DNA from: an uncultured Clostridia bacterium
GTDB taxonomy: Bacteria; Bacillota; Clostridia; Oscillospirales; Ruminococcaceae
Length of the DNA: 64,000 bases
Assembly: GCA_947627005.1 (NCBI GenBank)
Contig: CANQUJ010000010.1
Coordinates: forward strand, 1-64,000
Direction: 5' to 3'
The notes beneath the pieces are model-generated. The model was not told where the DNA came from. It ran no database searches and was given only the letters and a program-made list of their open reading frames with translations. The translations under genes were made by a program, and so were the position numbers. Positions 54,403 through 63,864 of this stretch are shown here, one piece after another (the stretch's first letter is position 1; each line of letters opens with the position of its first letter).

Positions 54403-55785
54403 TTATCTTCCGCCGACGGTTATTTTCGACACGCGGATAAGCGGTTCGCCGACCGTCGTGGGGATAGAGCCGCTCGAAGCGCCGCACATTCCGGTGCCGA
54501 GGTCGAGCTGTTTTCCTACCATATCAATGTCCATAATGACGTCCGAGCCCTTGCCGACGAGCGAAGCGCCGCGAACAGGCTCGCATATCTTGCCGTTGCG
54601 GACGAGGTAGCCCTCGTTTACGGCGAAGTTGAACTCGCCGGTGGCGGGGTTTACCGATCCGCCGCCCATCGACTTTGCAAACAGGCCGTATTCCATCGAG
54701 GCGATGATGTCGTCGTTTGAATCGGGGCCCTCGGCGATGAAAGTGTTGGTCATGCGAGAGGTGGTGGTATAGCTGTAATTCTGGCGGCGGGCCGAGCCGG
54801 TGGATTCCATGCCCATTCTTCTGCCGTTGAATTTATCCACCATATAGGTCTTCAAAACGCCGTTTTCGATGAGTATCTTCTTCTGCGCGGGGGTTCCTTC
54901 GTCGTCGATGTTTATCGAGCCCCAGGCGTTAGGAATGGTTCCGTCGTCTATCGCGGTGACCTTCGGGTTGGCGATCTGCTGCCCGAGCTTTCCGGCGAAC
55001 TGCGAAAGCCCGTAGGCGACGCTCGAAGCCTCGAGCGAGTGGCCGCATGCCTCGTGGAAGATAACCCCGCCGAAGCCGTTGCCGATGGCCACCGGCATAA
55101 CGCCCGCCGGGCAATAGCCCGCCCCGGCCATTATCACCGCCTGCTCCGCAGCTTTGATTCCAACGTCGTGAGCGTTTACTTCATGCTCGAACATCTCCAT
55201 GCCCATTCTTCTTCCGGGGCCGAAGAAGCCGGTCTGCGCCTCGCCGTTCTTTTCGGCGACCGCGCTTACGGTTATCCTCGTTCTGATCTGCCTGTCTTGG
55301 GCGTATACGCCGTCGGTCGAGGCGATCAAAATGTTGTGGTCGACGTCGAGAAGCGTTCCGGTGACCTGCTTGATGCAGTCGCTGTATTCTTTCGCGGCGA
55401 AATAGCCCTCTTTCAATACGGCGACCTTTTCGGCGTTGGCGACGGTAGAGGGAACGATCTTAACGGGGTGAATGTCGCCGAAGAGGCGTTCGCGAAGGTT
55501 GACCGAAATCGCGGCGGTACCTTGTCCGAGGGCGTCGGCGGCCTTTTCGGCGCATCTTAAAAGACCGGCCTCCGAAGTGTCGACAGTCGAGGCGGAAACG
55601 CTTCGCAGACCCTTAAATACGCGGATACCGGCGCCCGCGATGACGCCGTCGTTGACGGAATCGACCTTGTCCGAGATCATGGTTATCGCATGATTGACGG
55701 TGTATTCCGCAAAAATCTCGGCGTAGTCCGCTCCGGTCGATACGGCCTTTGCGAGGACCCGCGCGCATACTTCTCTTGAAATCAT
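54403..55785 (-). CDS. tldD: TldD metalloprotease
   Basis: GVIFHEACGHSLEASSVAYGLSQFAGKLGQQIA (HEACGH), MRNTF-like SRMTNTFIAEGPDS. Confidence 0.95.
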   Translation of the reverse strand: MISREVCARVLAKAVSTGADYAEIFAEYTVNHAITMISDKVDSVNDGVIAGAGIRVFKGLRSVSASTVDTSEAGLLRCAEKAADALGQGTAAISVNLRERLFGDIHPVKIVPSTVANAEKVAVLKEGYFAAKEYSDCIKQVTGTLLDVDHNILIASTDGVYAQDRQIRTRITVSAVAEKNGEAQTGFFGPGRRMGMEMFEHEVNAHDVGIKAAEQAVIMAGAGYCPAGVMPVAIGNGFGGVIFHEACGHSLEASSVAYGLSQFAGKLGQQIANPKVTAIDDGTIPNAWGSINIDDEGTPAQKKILIENGVLKTYMVDKFNGRRMGMESTGSARRQNYSYTTTSRMTNTFIAEGPDSNDDIIASMEYGLFAKSMGGGSVNPATGEFNFAVNEGYLVRNGKICEPVRGASLVGKGSDVIMDIDMVGKQLDLGTGMCGASSGSIPTTVGEPLIRVSKITVGGR

Positions 55786-56067
55786 TTGCGTTGCTCCTTT
55801 TCAATTTATTGCCCCCTGCGGGAGCTTTTACCATAAAATTATATACCAAAGCGCGGATAAAGTCAAGAAAGCGTAAGCCGATAGACTAAACCCGCCCGCC
55901 GTCTTACGATTTATCAATCTTCGCTTCGCAATTTCCGCGAAATATGCACATTCACTAATCCGCGGCGTTAAAATATGTCAGTTTTGCCGCTTGAATATCC
56001 GGCGGGTTTTGTGTTATGCTGACAAGGGAAAAAGCCCCGAAGGCAAGAATTTCACAGAGGTGTTTTT

Positions 56068-56982
56068 ATGAAAAAATTTGCGGCAGTTTTGCTCGCGGCG
56101 GCGCTTTTGCTCTGCTCTTGCGGGTCGCCGAAAAAAGAGGAGGAAAAAGTCGTGAGAATGTCTCCCGAAGACCTTTTGCAGTTCGCCGAGGAAAACCTTG
56201 CGGAGTTCACCCCGAGCGGGGTCAAAGACATTGATTTTTCAAAGCAATACGGCGAATTCGAGCACATAACCTATCATTCGGATTATCTTGACCGCAAGCG
56301 AAACGCCAACGTTCTTCTTCCGGCCGGATACGATAAATCCAAGAAATATCCCGTTTTATACGCCCTTCACGGCTATTGGGGGGACGAATACTCCCTTCTT
56401 GACCAAGGCGACGGCTCGATCAAGTTCCGCGAAGTTCTCGGAAACCTCATCGCCGACGGCGAGGCCGCCGAGATGATAGTTGTCTTCCCGGATATTTTCT
56501 GTCACCCGACAAAAGAGGACTGCGACGGAATGAACGACGAGAACAACAAGGCCTACGACAGCTTCATCACCGAGCTCGAGGAAGAGCTTATGCCCTATAT
56601 CGAAGACCACTATTCGGTCGCGACCGGCCGCGAAAACACCGCGATAACCGGCTTCTCGATGGGCGGGCGCGAATCCCTATATATCGGGCTTAAGCTTGCG
56701 GATAAGATCGGCTATATCGGCGCGGTCTGCCCCGCCCCCGGGCTTATGCAGGACTGCGTTTCAAAAGAAGAGATGACCTTTGCCGAGGGCGAAGAGCCCT
56801 ATATTCTGATGATAAGCGCCGGCTCGAACGACACCGTGGTATACGACAACCCGAAGACCTATCACGAAGCGTTTACCGACAACGGCGTTCCGCATATCTG
56901 GCATATGGTCAGCGGCGGCGAACACTGGGGCTCGACCATCTGCCCGCACATCTACAACTTCTTAAGATTCATCTTCAAATAA
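56068..56982 (+). CDS. Esterase D/feruloyl-esterase-like alpha/beta hydrolase lipoprotein
   Basis: Lipobox LLLCSCGS; YPVLYALHGYWGDEYS, ITGFSMGGRESLYIGLK, HIWHMVSGGEHWGSTI. Confidence 0.9.
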   Translation: MKKFAAVLLAAALLLCSCGSPKKEEEKVVRMSPEDLLQFAEENLAEFTPSGVKDIDFSKQYGEFEHITYHSDYLDRKRNANVLLPAGYDKSKKYPVLYALHGYWGDEYSLLDQGDGSIKFREVLGNLIADGEAAEMIVVFPDIFCHPTKEDCDGMNDENNKAYDSFITELEEELMPYIEDHYSVATGRENTAITGFSMGGRESLYIGLKLADKIGYIGAVCPAPGLMQDCVSKEEMTFAEGEEPYILMISAGSNDTVVYDNPKTYHEAFTDNGVPHIWHMVSGGEHWGSTICPHIYNFLRFIFK

Positions 56983-57039
56983 GATTTCCGCGCTTCCTTT
57001 TGACCTCGGGAGGCGCGGAGATTTTTTAAAAAAATATAA

Positions 57040-57066
57040 AAGCAGACTCGCCGGAGTCTGCTTTTT
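57040..57066. terminator. Rho-independent terminator
   Basis: aagcagactcgccggagtctgctttttc. Confidence 0.8.
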
Positions 57067-57094
57067 CATATCGTTCGATAATCTTTTCCCGCGC

Positions 57095-58210
57095 TCAATC
57101 GCAGATTTTTTCGCAGAGGTCCGCGATCTCTTCCGCGCCGAGGCCGGTTATGTATTTCTCCTGCTGCCTGCGCATCTTCGCGGCGGCGGTCTCGCTCTCA
57201 AGCCGCCTTATCGCCGGCAGAAGCCTGTGTTTGACGCTTCTCACCGAAAGAGCCATTCCCCTTCCGACGAAGAATTTGCAGTTATATGTTTCGCAGCCGG
57301 GGATCGGTGAGATGAAAACGGTCGGCACCCGGGCCGAGGCACATTCGGTCGAAGAAAGGCCGCCCGGCTTTCCGACGAAAATGTCGCATGCGCGAAGGTA
57401 GGAGGGCATATCGTTGGTGCTTTGAAGAAGGATCACCCTTTCGCTTTCGCCGTAGCTTTCGCAAAGGGATTCGTAAAGACCGCCGTTGTTGCCGCATAAA
57501 ACTATAAGCCGCTTGTCCTCCGGCTCGAGATACGGTTCCAGCGCCTTGATAGCGGTGCGAAGCTTTCCCGCGCCCATGCTCCCGCCCGAGAGGATTATAT
57601 ACTCCGACTTAGGGGCGAGTCCGAGGGCCTTTCGCGCCTCGGTTTTGCTAAGCCCCTCGCGAAAAGCCCTTTTTACGGGTATCTCGCCGATGACTATTTT
57701 TTCCTCCGGCACGCCGCAGCGAATGTATTCGTCGTTTAAGTCGCGAGAGGGGACGACGTAGTAGTCGAGCCCGGTCTCTTCGGTGAAGGGAACGCAGGTG
57801 TAGTCGGTCGCGATAAAGACGGATTTAGGGACGTTCATGCCGTGTTTTTTCATATATGTGAGCATTTCCGCCGCAAAAACGTGGGTGCATAAAACAACGT
57901 CGGTCTTGTTTTCGTCGAAATATTTTTCAAGCCGCCGGGCCATTCCGCCGTTTATCGCGTATACCGGCGACTTTACCGGCAGGCGGCGGTAGGCGTCCCC
58001 CAATTTATATACCACCCCGAAGAGCTTCGGAGAGATCTGGACCATTCTGACATATGTTCCGCCGACAGCTTTGGCCAGCTTTTCGCCGACAAGGGAATAA
58101 GGGTCTAAAACTCGTGCGTTGTGGCCTCTAAGGCTAAGCGCCTCGGCCGCGGCGTACGCCGCCGCATTGTGCCCCCCGCCGGTCGAGCAGGTCAGTATCA
58201 GTGCTTCCAT
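57095..58210 (-). CDS. MGDG synthase-family glycosyltransferase (UgtP-like)
   Basis: LTCSTGGGHNAAAYAAAEAL, FIATDYTCVPF, ILSGGSMGAGKLRTAI, VGKPGGLSSTECASARVPTVF. Confidence 0.92.
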   Translation of the reverse strand: MEALILTCSTGGGHNAAAYAAAEALSLRGHNARVLDPYSLVGEKLAKAVGGTYVRMVQISPKLFGVVYKLGDAYRRLPVKSPVYAINGGMARRLEKYFDENKTDVVLCTHVFAAEMLTYMKKHGMNVPKSVFIATDYTCVPFTEETGLDYYVVPSRDLNDEYIRCGVPEEKIVIGEIPVKRAFREGLSKTEARKALGLAPKSEYIILSGGSMGAGKLRTAIKALEPYLEPEDKRLIVLCGNNGGLYESLCESYGESERVILLQSTNDMPSYLRACDIFVGKPGGLSSTECASARVPTVFISPIPGCETYNCKFFVGRGMALSVRSVKHRLLPAIRRLESETAAAKMRRQQEKYITGLGAEEIADLCEKICD

Positions 58211-58815
58211 GCTGCTTTTACCTCGATAGATTCTTTTTCTTCGGTGCTTCTTAAAAGCTTAACGACGACGGTAACGGCGCTTATCAAGAACCCGACCGCG
58301 ACCTGTTTCGGCGCGAGGAAGAATATCGCCGCCGCCGCGACTCCGTATGCCGCGACCGTTCGGTAGTAGTGCGGAGAGATCTTTAATACCACCGAGAAGA
58401 ATATAAACGCCGCCGCAAGGACCAGCGCCGGGGTCAAAAATACCGGGAATAGGCCGAGCAGCGTTCCGAAAGTGACGGCTATGGCCTTTCCCCCGCGAAA
58501 TCTGAAGAACACCGGCAGGATATGCCCGACCACCGGCGCCGCTATAACCAGCGCGAGCGCGATGCCGAAGTCGCCGTCATCTTCGCCTTTTAGATATATA
58601 TGTACCGGCAAAAGGCCCTTTGCGATGTCGCACAAAAGGGTCAGCACCCCGCAGAGAAACCCGCCGTATTTAAACATATTCGAAGTTCCGGGGTTTTTGT
58701 CTTCGCTTTGGGCGGTAACGTCTCGGCCGTAAAACAGCCGCCCGAACACCCTTGCGAACAAAACGCTCCCGCTCAAATATCCGAGCAGAATAAACAAAAC
58801 GTCTCTCGCTTGCAT
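58198..58815 (-). CDS. plsY: Glycerol-3-phosphate acyltransferase PlsY
   Basis: LLGYLSGSVLFARV, EDKNPGTSNMFKYGGF, HILPVFFRFRGGKAIAVTFGTLLGL. Confidence 0.94.
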   Translation of the reverse strand: MQARDVLFILLGYLSGSVLFARVFGRLFYGRDVTAQSEDKNPGTSNMFKYGGFLCGVLTLLCDIAKGLLPVHIYLKGEDDGDFGIALALVIAAPVVGHILPVFFRFRGGKAIAVTFGTLLGLFPVFLTPALVLAAAFIFFSVVLKISPHYYRTVAAYGVAAAAIFFLAPKQVAVGFLISAVTVVVKLLRSTEEKESIEVKAAWKH

Positions 58816-58889
58816 CGCCGTTTCCTTTCCGCGCTTTCGCGCAATTTTTTCCGATATTATATTACACCATAGCGATAAATATGTCAAGG

Positions 58890-58931
58890 CAGAAGTCAGA
58901 AGTCGGAGGTCGGAGGTCAGAGGTCAGTGGT
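58890..58931. repeat. Degenerate 7-bp tandem repeat, six units
   Basis: cagaagt cagaagt cggaggt cggaggt cagaggt cagtggt. Confidence 0.85.
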
Positions 58932-58932
58932 T

Positions 58933-59349
58933 AGAATCTGACCTGCCGGCGCTACAGGTTGAAGAGCGAGAACCCGACGTTGAGGTGCGCGACCGCTGTC
59001 GCAGTCGCGAATTGTAAGGGAAAGCCCTCTCTTGCAGGTCAAACGACGCCTTTTCCATCTGCGGAAATGGAACTTTTGTCAGCGTCGTTCTGCAAAGGCT
59101 TCGCCTTTGCCCGGCTTTTGCGGCATTTCCAAAAACAGTCCCCCGGACTGTTTTTTCAATTCACCCATTGCGGAGCGCTTTCGTAAGGGGGTTTCGCAGC
59201 CTGCGGGCTGCGACAAGGGGCTCCGCCCCCTTGACCCTCGCCAACCTTTTGAAAAAGGTTGGATCGAAAACTTTTAATTTTTAGCGCTTTTGCGGAAGTT
59301 TTTTAGAGCTTTCGCGGAAATTTAAATCAGAATCTGACCTGCCAGCGCT
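58933..59349. repeat. Palindrome-rich noncoding island bounded by a 20/21-bp direct repeat
   Basis: agaatctgacctgcc[g/a]gcgct at 58933-58953 and 59329-59349; multiple internal hairpins. Confidence 0.7.
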
Positions 59350-60499
59350 CGCTGTAACTTTCATGGGTCTGCTTTCCACCGCCGGCTTTGGCCGACGAAG
59401 CCGCCGCGCGCTCTTTTAAAAGCTTGTCGAAAAGCGCTTCGTCAAAGGGCAGGCTCACCGCGCCGCCCGTCCAAGAAGAAAGATAGGCCGCGTTAGAGAT
59501 CGAAAGCTCGTTTATCCCCTCTGCCCCGGGGGCGATAAGCTTTTCGCCGTATAAGACCGAATTTGCGAAATTTTGAAGAATCTCGGCGTGTGCGCCGCCC
59601 GAATCCTTCGGCTCGAAGACCTCCGTCTCAAGCTCCGGCTCGAACCAGCTTCGCTTTTCGGAAAAGCATATCTCGCGCTCGTCGCTTTTAAGCTTTTTAA
59701 AGACGAGCCCGCCCCGCTCGATGACGATTATCCCCCTCGTTCCGCTAATCTCGAGGCGGTTTGTGCCCGGAAGGTCGCCGGTCGAGGTTATAAATACACC
59801 CGTCGCGCCGTTTTTGTATTTCGCGAAAATAGTCGCCTCGTCCTCGACTTCTATATTGTGATATTTCCCGACTCCGCAAAATGCCGTAATCTCGCTCGGC
59901 ATACCGCAAATCCACTGCCACAGATCGAGGTTGTGGGGCGCCTGATTCAAAAGAACCCCGCCGCCCTCGCCCGACCAAGTAGCTCTCCACGACCCGGAGT
60001 CGTAGTAGCTTTGGGTGCGATACCAGTTTGTGATTATCCAAACCGAGCGCTTAATCTCCCCCAAAGCGCCGGAAGAGACGAGTTCTTTCGCCTTTGCGAA
60101 GACCGGGTTGGTTCGCTGGTTAAACATTATCCCGAAGACCCTGCCGGAGCGCTCGGCGGCCTCGTTGAGCCTTCTTGCGGCCGAAACGGTTATATCCTCC
60201 GGCTTCTCGGATAAAACGTGAAGCCCCCGCCCGAGGGCCTTTATCGCCATCTCGGCGTGAAGCGGGTGGGGAGTCGAAATAAGCGCCGCGTCGATAAGCC
60301 CGCTGTTTATCATATCGTCGAAGTCGGCGAACCGCGGGATATCGGGGTATACGCTTTTGCAGTATTCGAGCCTCTCGGGGTCGATATCGCAGACCGCCCC
60401 GAGGGTCATTCCCGAAATTTTCCCGCCGCCGACGCAGTTGAAGTGCGCCGAGCCTATCCCGCCGACGCCGACTATGCCGAGTCTTAAGCTTTTCATCAT
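59327..60499 (-). CDS. Gfo/Idh/MocA family oxidoreductase
   Basis: RLGIVGVGGIGSAHFNCV, HVLSEKPEDITVSAARRLNEAAERSGR, APHNLDLWQWICGMP. Confidence 0.94.
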   Translation of the reverse strand: MMKSLRLGIVGVGGIGSAHFNCVGGGKISGMTLGAVCDIDPERLEYCKSVYPDIPRFADFDDMINSGLIDAALISTPHPLHAEMAIKALGRGLHVLSEKPEDITVSAARRLNEAAERSGRVFGIMFNQRTNPVFAKAKELVSSGALGEIKRSVWIITNWYRTQSYYDSGSWRATWSGEGGGVLLNQAPHNLDLWQWICGMPSEITAFCGVGKYHNIEVEDEATIFAKYKNGATGVFITSTGDLPGTNRLEISGTRGIIVIERGGLVFKKLKSDEREICFSEKRSWFEPELETEVFEPKDSGGAHAEILQNFANSVLYGEKLIAPGAEGINELSISNAAYLSSWTGGAVSLPFDEALFDKLLKERAAASSAKAGGGKQTHESYSERWQVRF

Positions 60500-61671
60500 T
60501 TGTTTCCCGCGTAGGTCGCCGAAGTGTCGGCAACCTGTTCTTTTACGTTCGTCTTTCTCTTTGAGGTCTCTATCCTCTTTTTAAGCTCGGAATAGAACAG
60601 CTCTTCGTCGAACTCTCTAAGGTCGATCTCTTTCCCGAGCCAGGCCGAAAGGTGCATCGCGTTCGAGATAGTAAGGCCGTAGATTCCCTCGCTGCCGTGG
60701 GCGACAAGCGGCTCTCCGCGAAGAATCGCCCCGCCCCAGGCCCTTAAGACTCCGTCGTGCTGCGGGTTTTGGCCGTCAAGCTCGATTTTAAGCTCTTTCG
60801 CGCCGACGTTCCCGAACGGAACGGTGTTGATGCGTGAAAACTCCGGCTCGGGCATATCGAACTCAAGAACCGAAAGCCCCGAATAGTCGGCGACTATTTT
60901 TGCGCGGTCGAGCTGGATTTCAAAGCGGTTGGTGCCCTTGGCGTCGCCGGTGGTCGTTATAAACACGCCTGTCGCGCCGTTTTCGTATTCGCAATAGGCG
61001 GTGACGTCGTCCTCGACCTCGATGTCGTGCCACTTTCCGAACTTCATATGCGCCGAAATTTTAACCGGCATTCCGCATATCCACTGCCAAAGGTCGAGAT
61101 TGTGGGGCGCTTGGTTCAAAAGAACTCCCCCGCCCTCGCCCGACCAAGTGGCGCGCCACGAGCCGGAATCGAAATAAGCCTGCGGGCGGTACCAGTCGGT
61201 GATTATCCAGTTTGTCCGCCTAATCTGGCCGTATTCGCCGGATTGAACGAGCTCGCGCATCTTCTTATAAACGCAGTTTGTGCGCTGGTTGAACATCATT
61301 CCGAAGACGACCTCGGGGTGCTTTTTCGCCTCCTCGTTCATCTCGCGGACCTGCTTAGTATATACCCCCGCCGGCTTCTCGCACATAACGTGGACACCCC
61401 GCTTTATGCACTCGATTACATACTTCGGGTGATCGTAGTGCGGCACCGAGACTATGCATGCGTCGATTTTTTTCGAGTCGAGCATTTCTTCGGCGGTGTT
61501 GAATCTTAAAACGCTGTCGCCGAGCTCTTTTTTCGCCCATTCGAGCCGAGCCGGGTTGATATCCGCCACCGCCGAAAGAACGAAGGCGGGGCAGTTCCCG
61601 GCCATTATCCTCGTCGCGTGGCCCGAGCCCATATTGCCTATCCCGATTATTCCGAGCCTTATCTTTTCCAC
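60496..61671 (-). CDS. Gfo/Idh/MocA family oxidoreductase (GTG start)
   Basis: EKIRLGIIGIGNMGSGHATRI, HVMCEKPAGVYTKQVREMNEEAKK, APHNLDLWQWICGMP; AGGAGG upstream of GTG. Confidence 0.93.
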   Translation of the reverse strand: MEKIRLGIIGIGNMGSGHATRIMAGNCPAFVLSAVADINPARLEWAKKELGDSVLRFNTAEEMLDSKKIDACIVSVPHYDHPKYVIECIKRGVHVMCEKPAGVYTKQVREMNEEAKKHPEVVFGMMFNQRTNCVYKKMRELVQSGEYGQIRRTNWIITDWYRPQAYFDSGSWRATWSGEGGGVLLNQAPHNLDLWQWICGMPVKISAHMKFGKWHDIEVEDDVTAYCEYENGATGVFITTTGDAKGTNRFEIQLDRAKIVADYSGLSVLEFDMPEPEFSRINTVPFGNVGAKELKIELDGQNPQHDGVLRAWGGAILRGEPLVAHGSEGIYGLTISNAMHLSAWLGKEIDLREFDEELFYSELKKRIETSKRKTNVKEQVADTSATYAGNK

Positions 61672-61681
61672 ATTTATCCTC

Positions 61682-62431
61682 CTATTCCAAGCCTTTTGCC
61701 TTAAGATATTCAAAGCTTCGCTTCAAACATTCAAACGGGTCTTCGCCGTAACAGTCGTCCTGCTCGACGAGCAAATATTCTGCCCCCGAATCGGCCGCCG
61801 CGTTTATGATCGAATCGAAGTTCATATTCCCCTCGCCGATGACGGCAAACCTTCTTCCGTAGGCGAAGTCTTTAAGATGAATACATGGCGCCCTTCCCGC
61901 GAATTTTCTTATCCACGCTGCGGGGTCTCCTCCCCCGGCCTGAATCCAAAACGCGTCGACTATAAAGCCCATGAGTTCGGGCGAAAACGCCTCGGCGAGA
62001 ATGTCGAATATAAGCCGCCTGCCGACCTTTTTAAACTCTTGGTCGTGGTTGTGATACATAAACTTCACCCCGTCCGCCGAAAGCCTTTTCGCGACCGGAA
62101 GATATTTTTCGATAAACGCCTCGGGGGTGTCCCCTTTGTCAAGGTCGAAGGCGTTCCAGCCGAGGCCGCAGTATTTGCAGCCGAAGATTTTGTGCTCTTC
62201 GGCCAGCTTTTCGGCCTCGTTTATAAGCCTTTCGGCCGAATTGTGAGTCACCGCGCACTCGAGGCCGTTTTTTTCAAGCTCGCCCTTAAGCCATTCGGCC
62301 GGAAAGGCGCAGCTGCCCGAGACCTGGACGGTCTTATAGCCGATATCCGCGACCCTTTTTAAAGTCTCCGAAAAGTCCCCGAGGGTCTGCGTATGCTCTC
62401 TTACCGTGTAAAGCTGCGCGCCGATCTTCAT
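61682..62431 (-). CDS. Sugar phosphate isomerase/epimerase (xylose isomerase-like TIM barrel)
   Basis: MKIGAQLYTVREHTQTLGDFSETLKRVADIGYKTVQVSG, KFMYHNHDQEFKKV, HLKDFAYGRR. Confidence 0.92.
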   Translation of the reverse strand: MKIGAQLYTVREHTQTLGDFSETLKRVADIGYKTVQVSGSCAFPAEWLKGELEKNGLECAVTHNSAERLINEAEKLAEEHKIFGCKYCGLGWNAFDLDKGDTPEAFIEKYLPVAKRLSADGVKFMYHNHDQEFKKVGRRLIFDILAEAFSPELMGFIVDAFWIQAGGGDPAAWIRKFAGRAPCIHLKDFAYGRRFAVIGEGNMNFDSIINAAADSGAEYLLVEQDDCYGEDPFECLKRSFEYLKAKGLE

Positions 62432-63294
62432 GCCTCAATCCCCGAAAGAATTTCTTTCAAGGCGTTGCAGGCGGCGTCGAACGCGGAATTTGAATCGGGG
62501 TATGTATAAACCTCGCCGACCTTAGACCTTTCGCCCTCCCGTTCGAGCGCGGAAAGTCCGCCGAAGACCGTCAAATGCGGTTCTATCGTCATCGCGCGGC
62601 CGCCCGCGGCGATATATTCGCCGACTATGGTTATAAGGTTTCCTATCCCCTTCCCCGCGGGGACAACCCTGCCGTCGGCGAGGGCGTCTTTGATGTGAAG
62701 ATAGGCGATCTTATCCTTCAAAAGCTTCCACGCCGCAAGGGTATCCGCCCCGCACTGAACGAAGTTCGCCGGGTCGAAGACCCCGACTATATTCGGCACC
62801 GAATCCAGAATGTCGCGGCAGCGCTCGGCATTGTCGCCGTAGATGCCCTTTTCGTTTTCGTGGCAAAGCCTTATGCCGGTCGCGGGGGTATCGGCTATAC
62901 GCGCCATCTCGCAAAGCCGGTCGATGACCTCGGCGCGGCGGGCTTCCTCCTCGCCCTTTTGAATGTAAAACGAGAAAATTCTTATGTTTTTCGCACCCAA
63001 AATTTCGGCGGTCTCAAGGGTCCGCTTAAGCTTTTCAAGCTCGGGGCCGAAGGGGTCGTTTATCCCGATCTTTCCGAGCGGCGAGCCGACAGACCAAACC
63101 TCGAGACCCTCGGCCTTAAGGCGGCTTGATATCCCTCTCGCCCGCTCGGGGCTAAGGTCCGAGACGTTGCCGAACTCGGTCCCCCTAAGCTCGACCCCGC
63201 AAAGGCCGTTTCTTTTCATCGCCGAGATCTGGGCGGATATTTCGGAACCCGCCTCGTCGGCAAAAGCGTATATTTTAATTCGATTGCCGTACAT
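62428..63294 (-). CDS. Sugar phosphate isomerase/epimerase (xylose isomerase-like TIM barrel)
   Basis: IKIYAFADEAGSEISAQISAMKRNGLCGVELRG, LCHENEKGIYGDNAERC, GVFDPANFVQCG, YLHIKDAL. Confidence 0.92.
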   Translation of the reverse strand: MYGNRIKIYAFADEAGSEISAQISAMKRNGLCGVELRGTEFGNVSDLSPERARGISSRLKAEGLEVWSVGSPLGKIGINDPFGPELEKLKRTLETAEILGAKNIRIFSFYIQKGEEEARRAEVIDRLCEMARIADTPATGIRLCHENEKGIYGDNAERCRDILDSVPNIVGVFDPANFVQCGADTLAAWKLLKDKIAYLHIKDALADGRVVPAGKGIGNLITIVGEYIAAGGRAMTIEPHLTVFGGLSALEREGERSKVGEVYTYPDSNSAFDAACNALKEILSGIEA

Positions 63295-63414
63295 TTTTCG
63301 CACCTCCGTCGGTTTTTCGCGTAATCGCGGTCGAAACAATACTATCACATTTTTTCTTTAAATACAACCTTTTTGAGAGATTCGAGGTAAAAAAGCCGAT
63401 TTTTATGATATAAC

Positions 63415-63447
63415 GCAAAAGGCAGGCCGAAGCGGTCTGCCTTTTTT
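63415..63447 (-). terminator. Terminator downstream of the YegP gene
   Basis: gcaaaaggcaggccgaagcggtctgcctttttttg. Confidence 0.7.
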
Positions 63448-63495
63448 TGTTTGGTTTCTGTTTTGTTCCGAAGCGCGCGACGTGCGGTCAAAAAT

Positions 63496-63864
63496 TTATT
63501 CGGCGGCGACGATCTCGGCCTCGGGGGCGTTCTTCTTGACGCTTTCGATGCCGTTGAGGCAGCTCGGCTTAGTCTTATATCCCTCGCTTACGGCGACGAT
63601 CTCGCCGTTGCGGGCCTTAAGCCTAAAGCGATATTCGCCGGCCTTGTCGGTATAAACCTCGAACTTCGGGTGCTTAACGGTCTCGTAGCCCTCGACGGTC
63701 TGGTCTTCGACCCCGCCCTCGCAGCATTTGCGAACGCTGTCGATACCGTTGCGGCAGGCGGCCTCGGTGGTGTAAACTTCGCTGGTGGCGATAACCTCGC
63801 CGTTGCCGGCCTTAAGGTCGAACTTGAAGCCGGTGGAAGTTTGTTTTAAAACGAATTTTCCCAT
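63496..63864 (-). CDS. YegP/DUF1508 tandem-domain protein
   Basis: FVLKQTSTGFKFDLKAGNGEVIATSEVYTTEAACRNGIDSVRK repeated as FEVYTDKAGEYRFRLKARNGEIVAVSEGYKTKPSCLNGIESVKK. Confidence 0.95.
   Translation of the reverse strand: MGKFVLKQTSTGFKFDLKAGNGEVIATSEVYTTEAACRNGIDSVRKCCEGGVEDQTVEGYETVKHPKFEVYTDKAGEYRFRLKARNGEIVAVSEGYKTKPSCLNGIESVKKNAPEAEIVAAE

Noticed and set aside
53037-55785. TldD/TldE as part of a RiPP/microcin-like biosynthetic cluster
   Set aside because: No precursor peptide, YcaO, radical SAM or transporter gene nearby; the pair is a common housekeeping duo.
58959-59277. Two short plus-strand ORFs in the palindromic island
   Set aside because: They cross hairpins and lack any domain or good RBS; most likely noncoding.
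58890-59300. CRISPR array
   Set aside because: Repeats are 7-bp tandem units and heterogeneous hairpins, with no regular repeat-spacer pattern and no cas genes.
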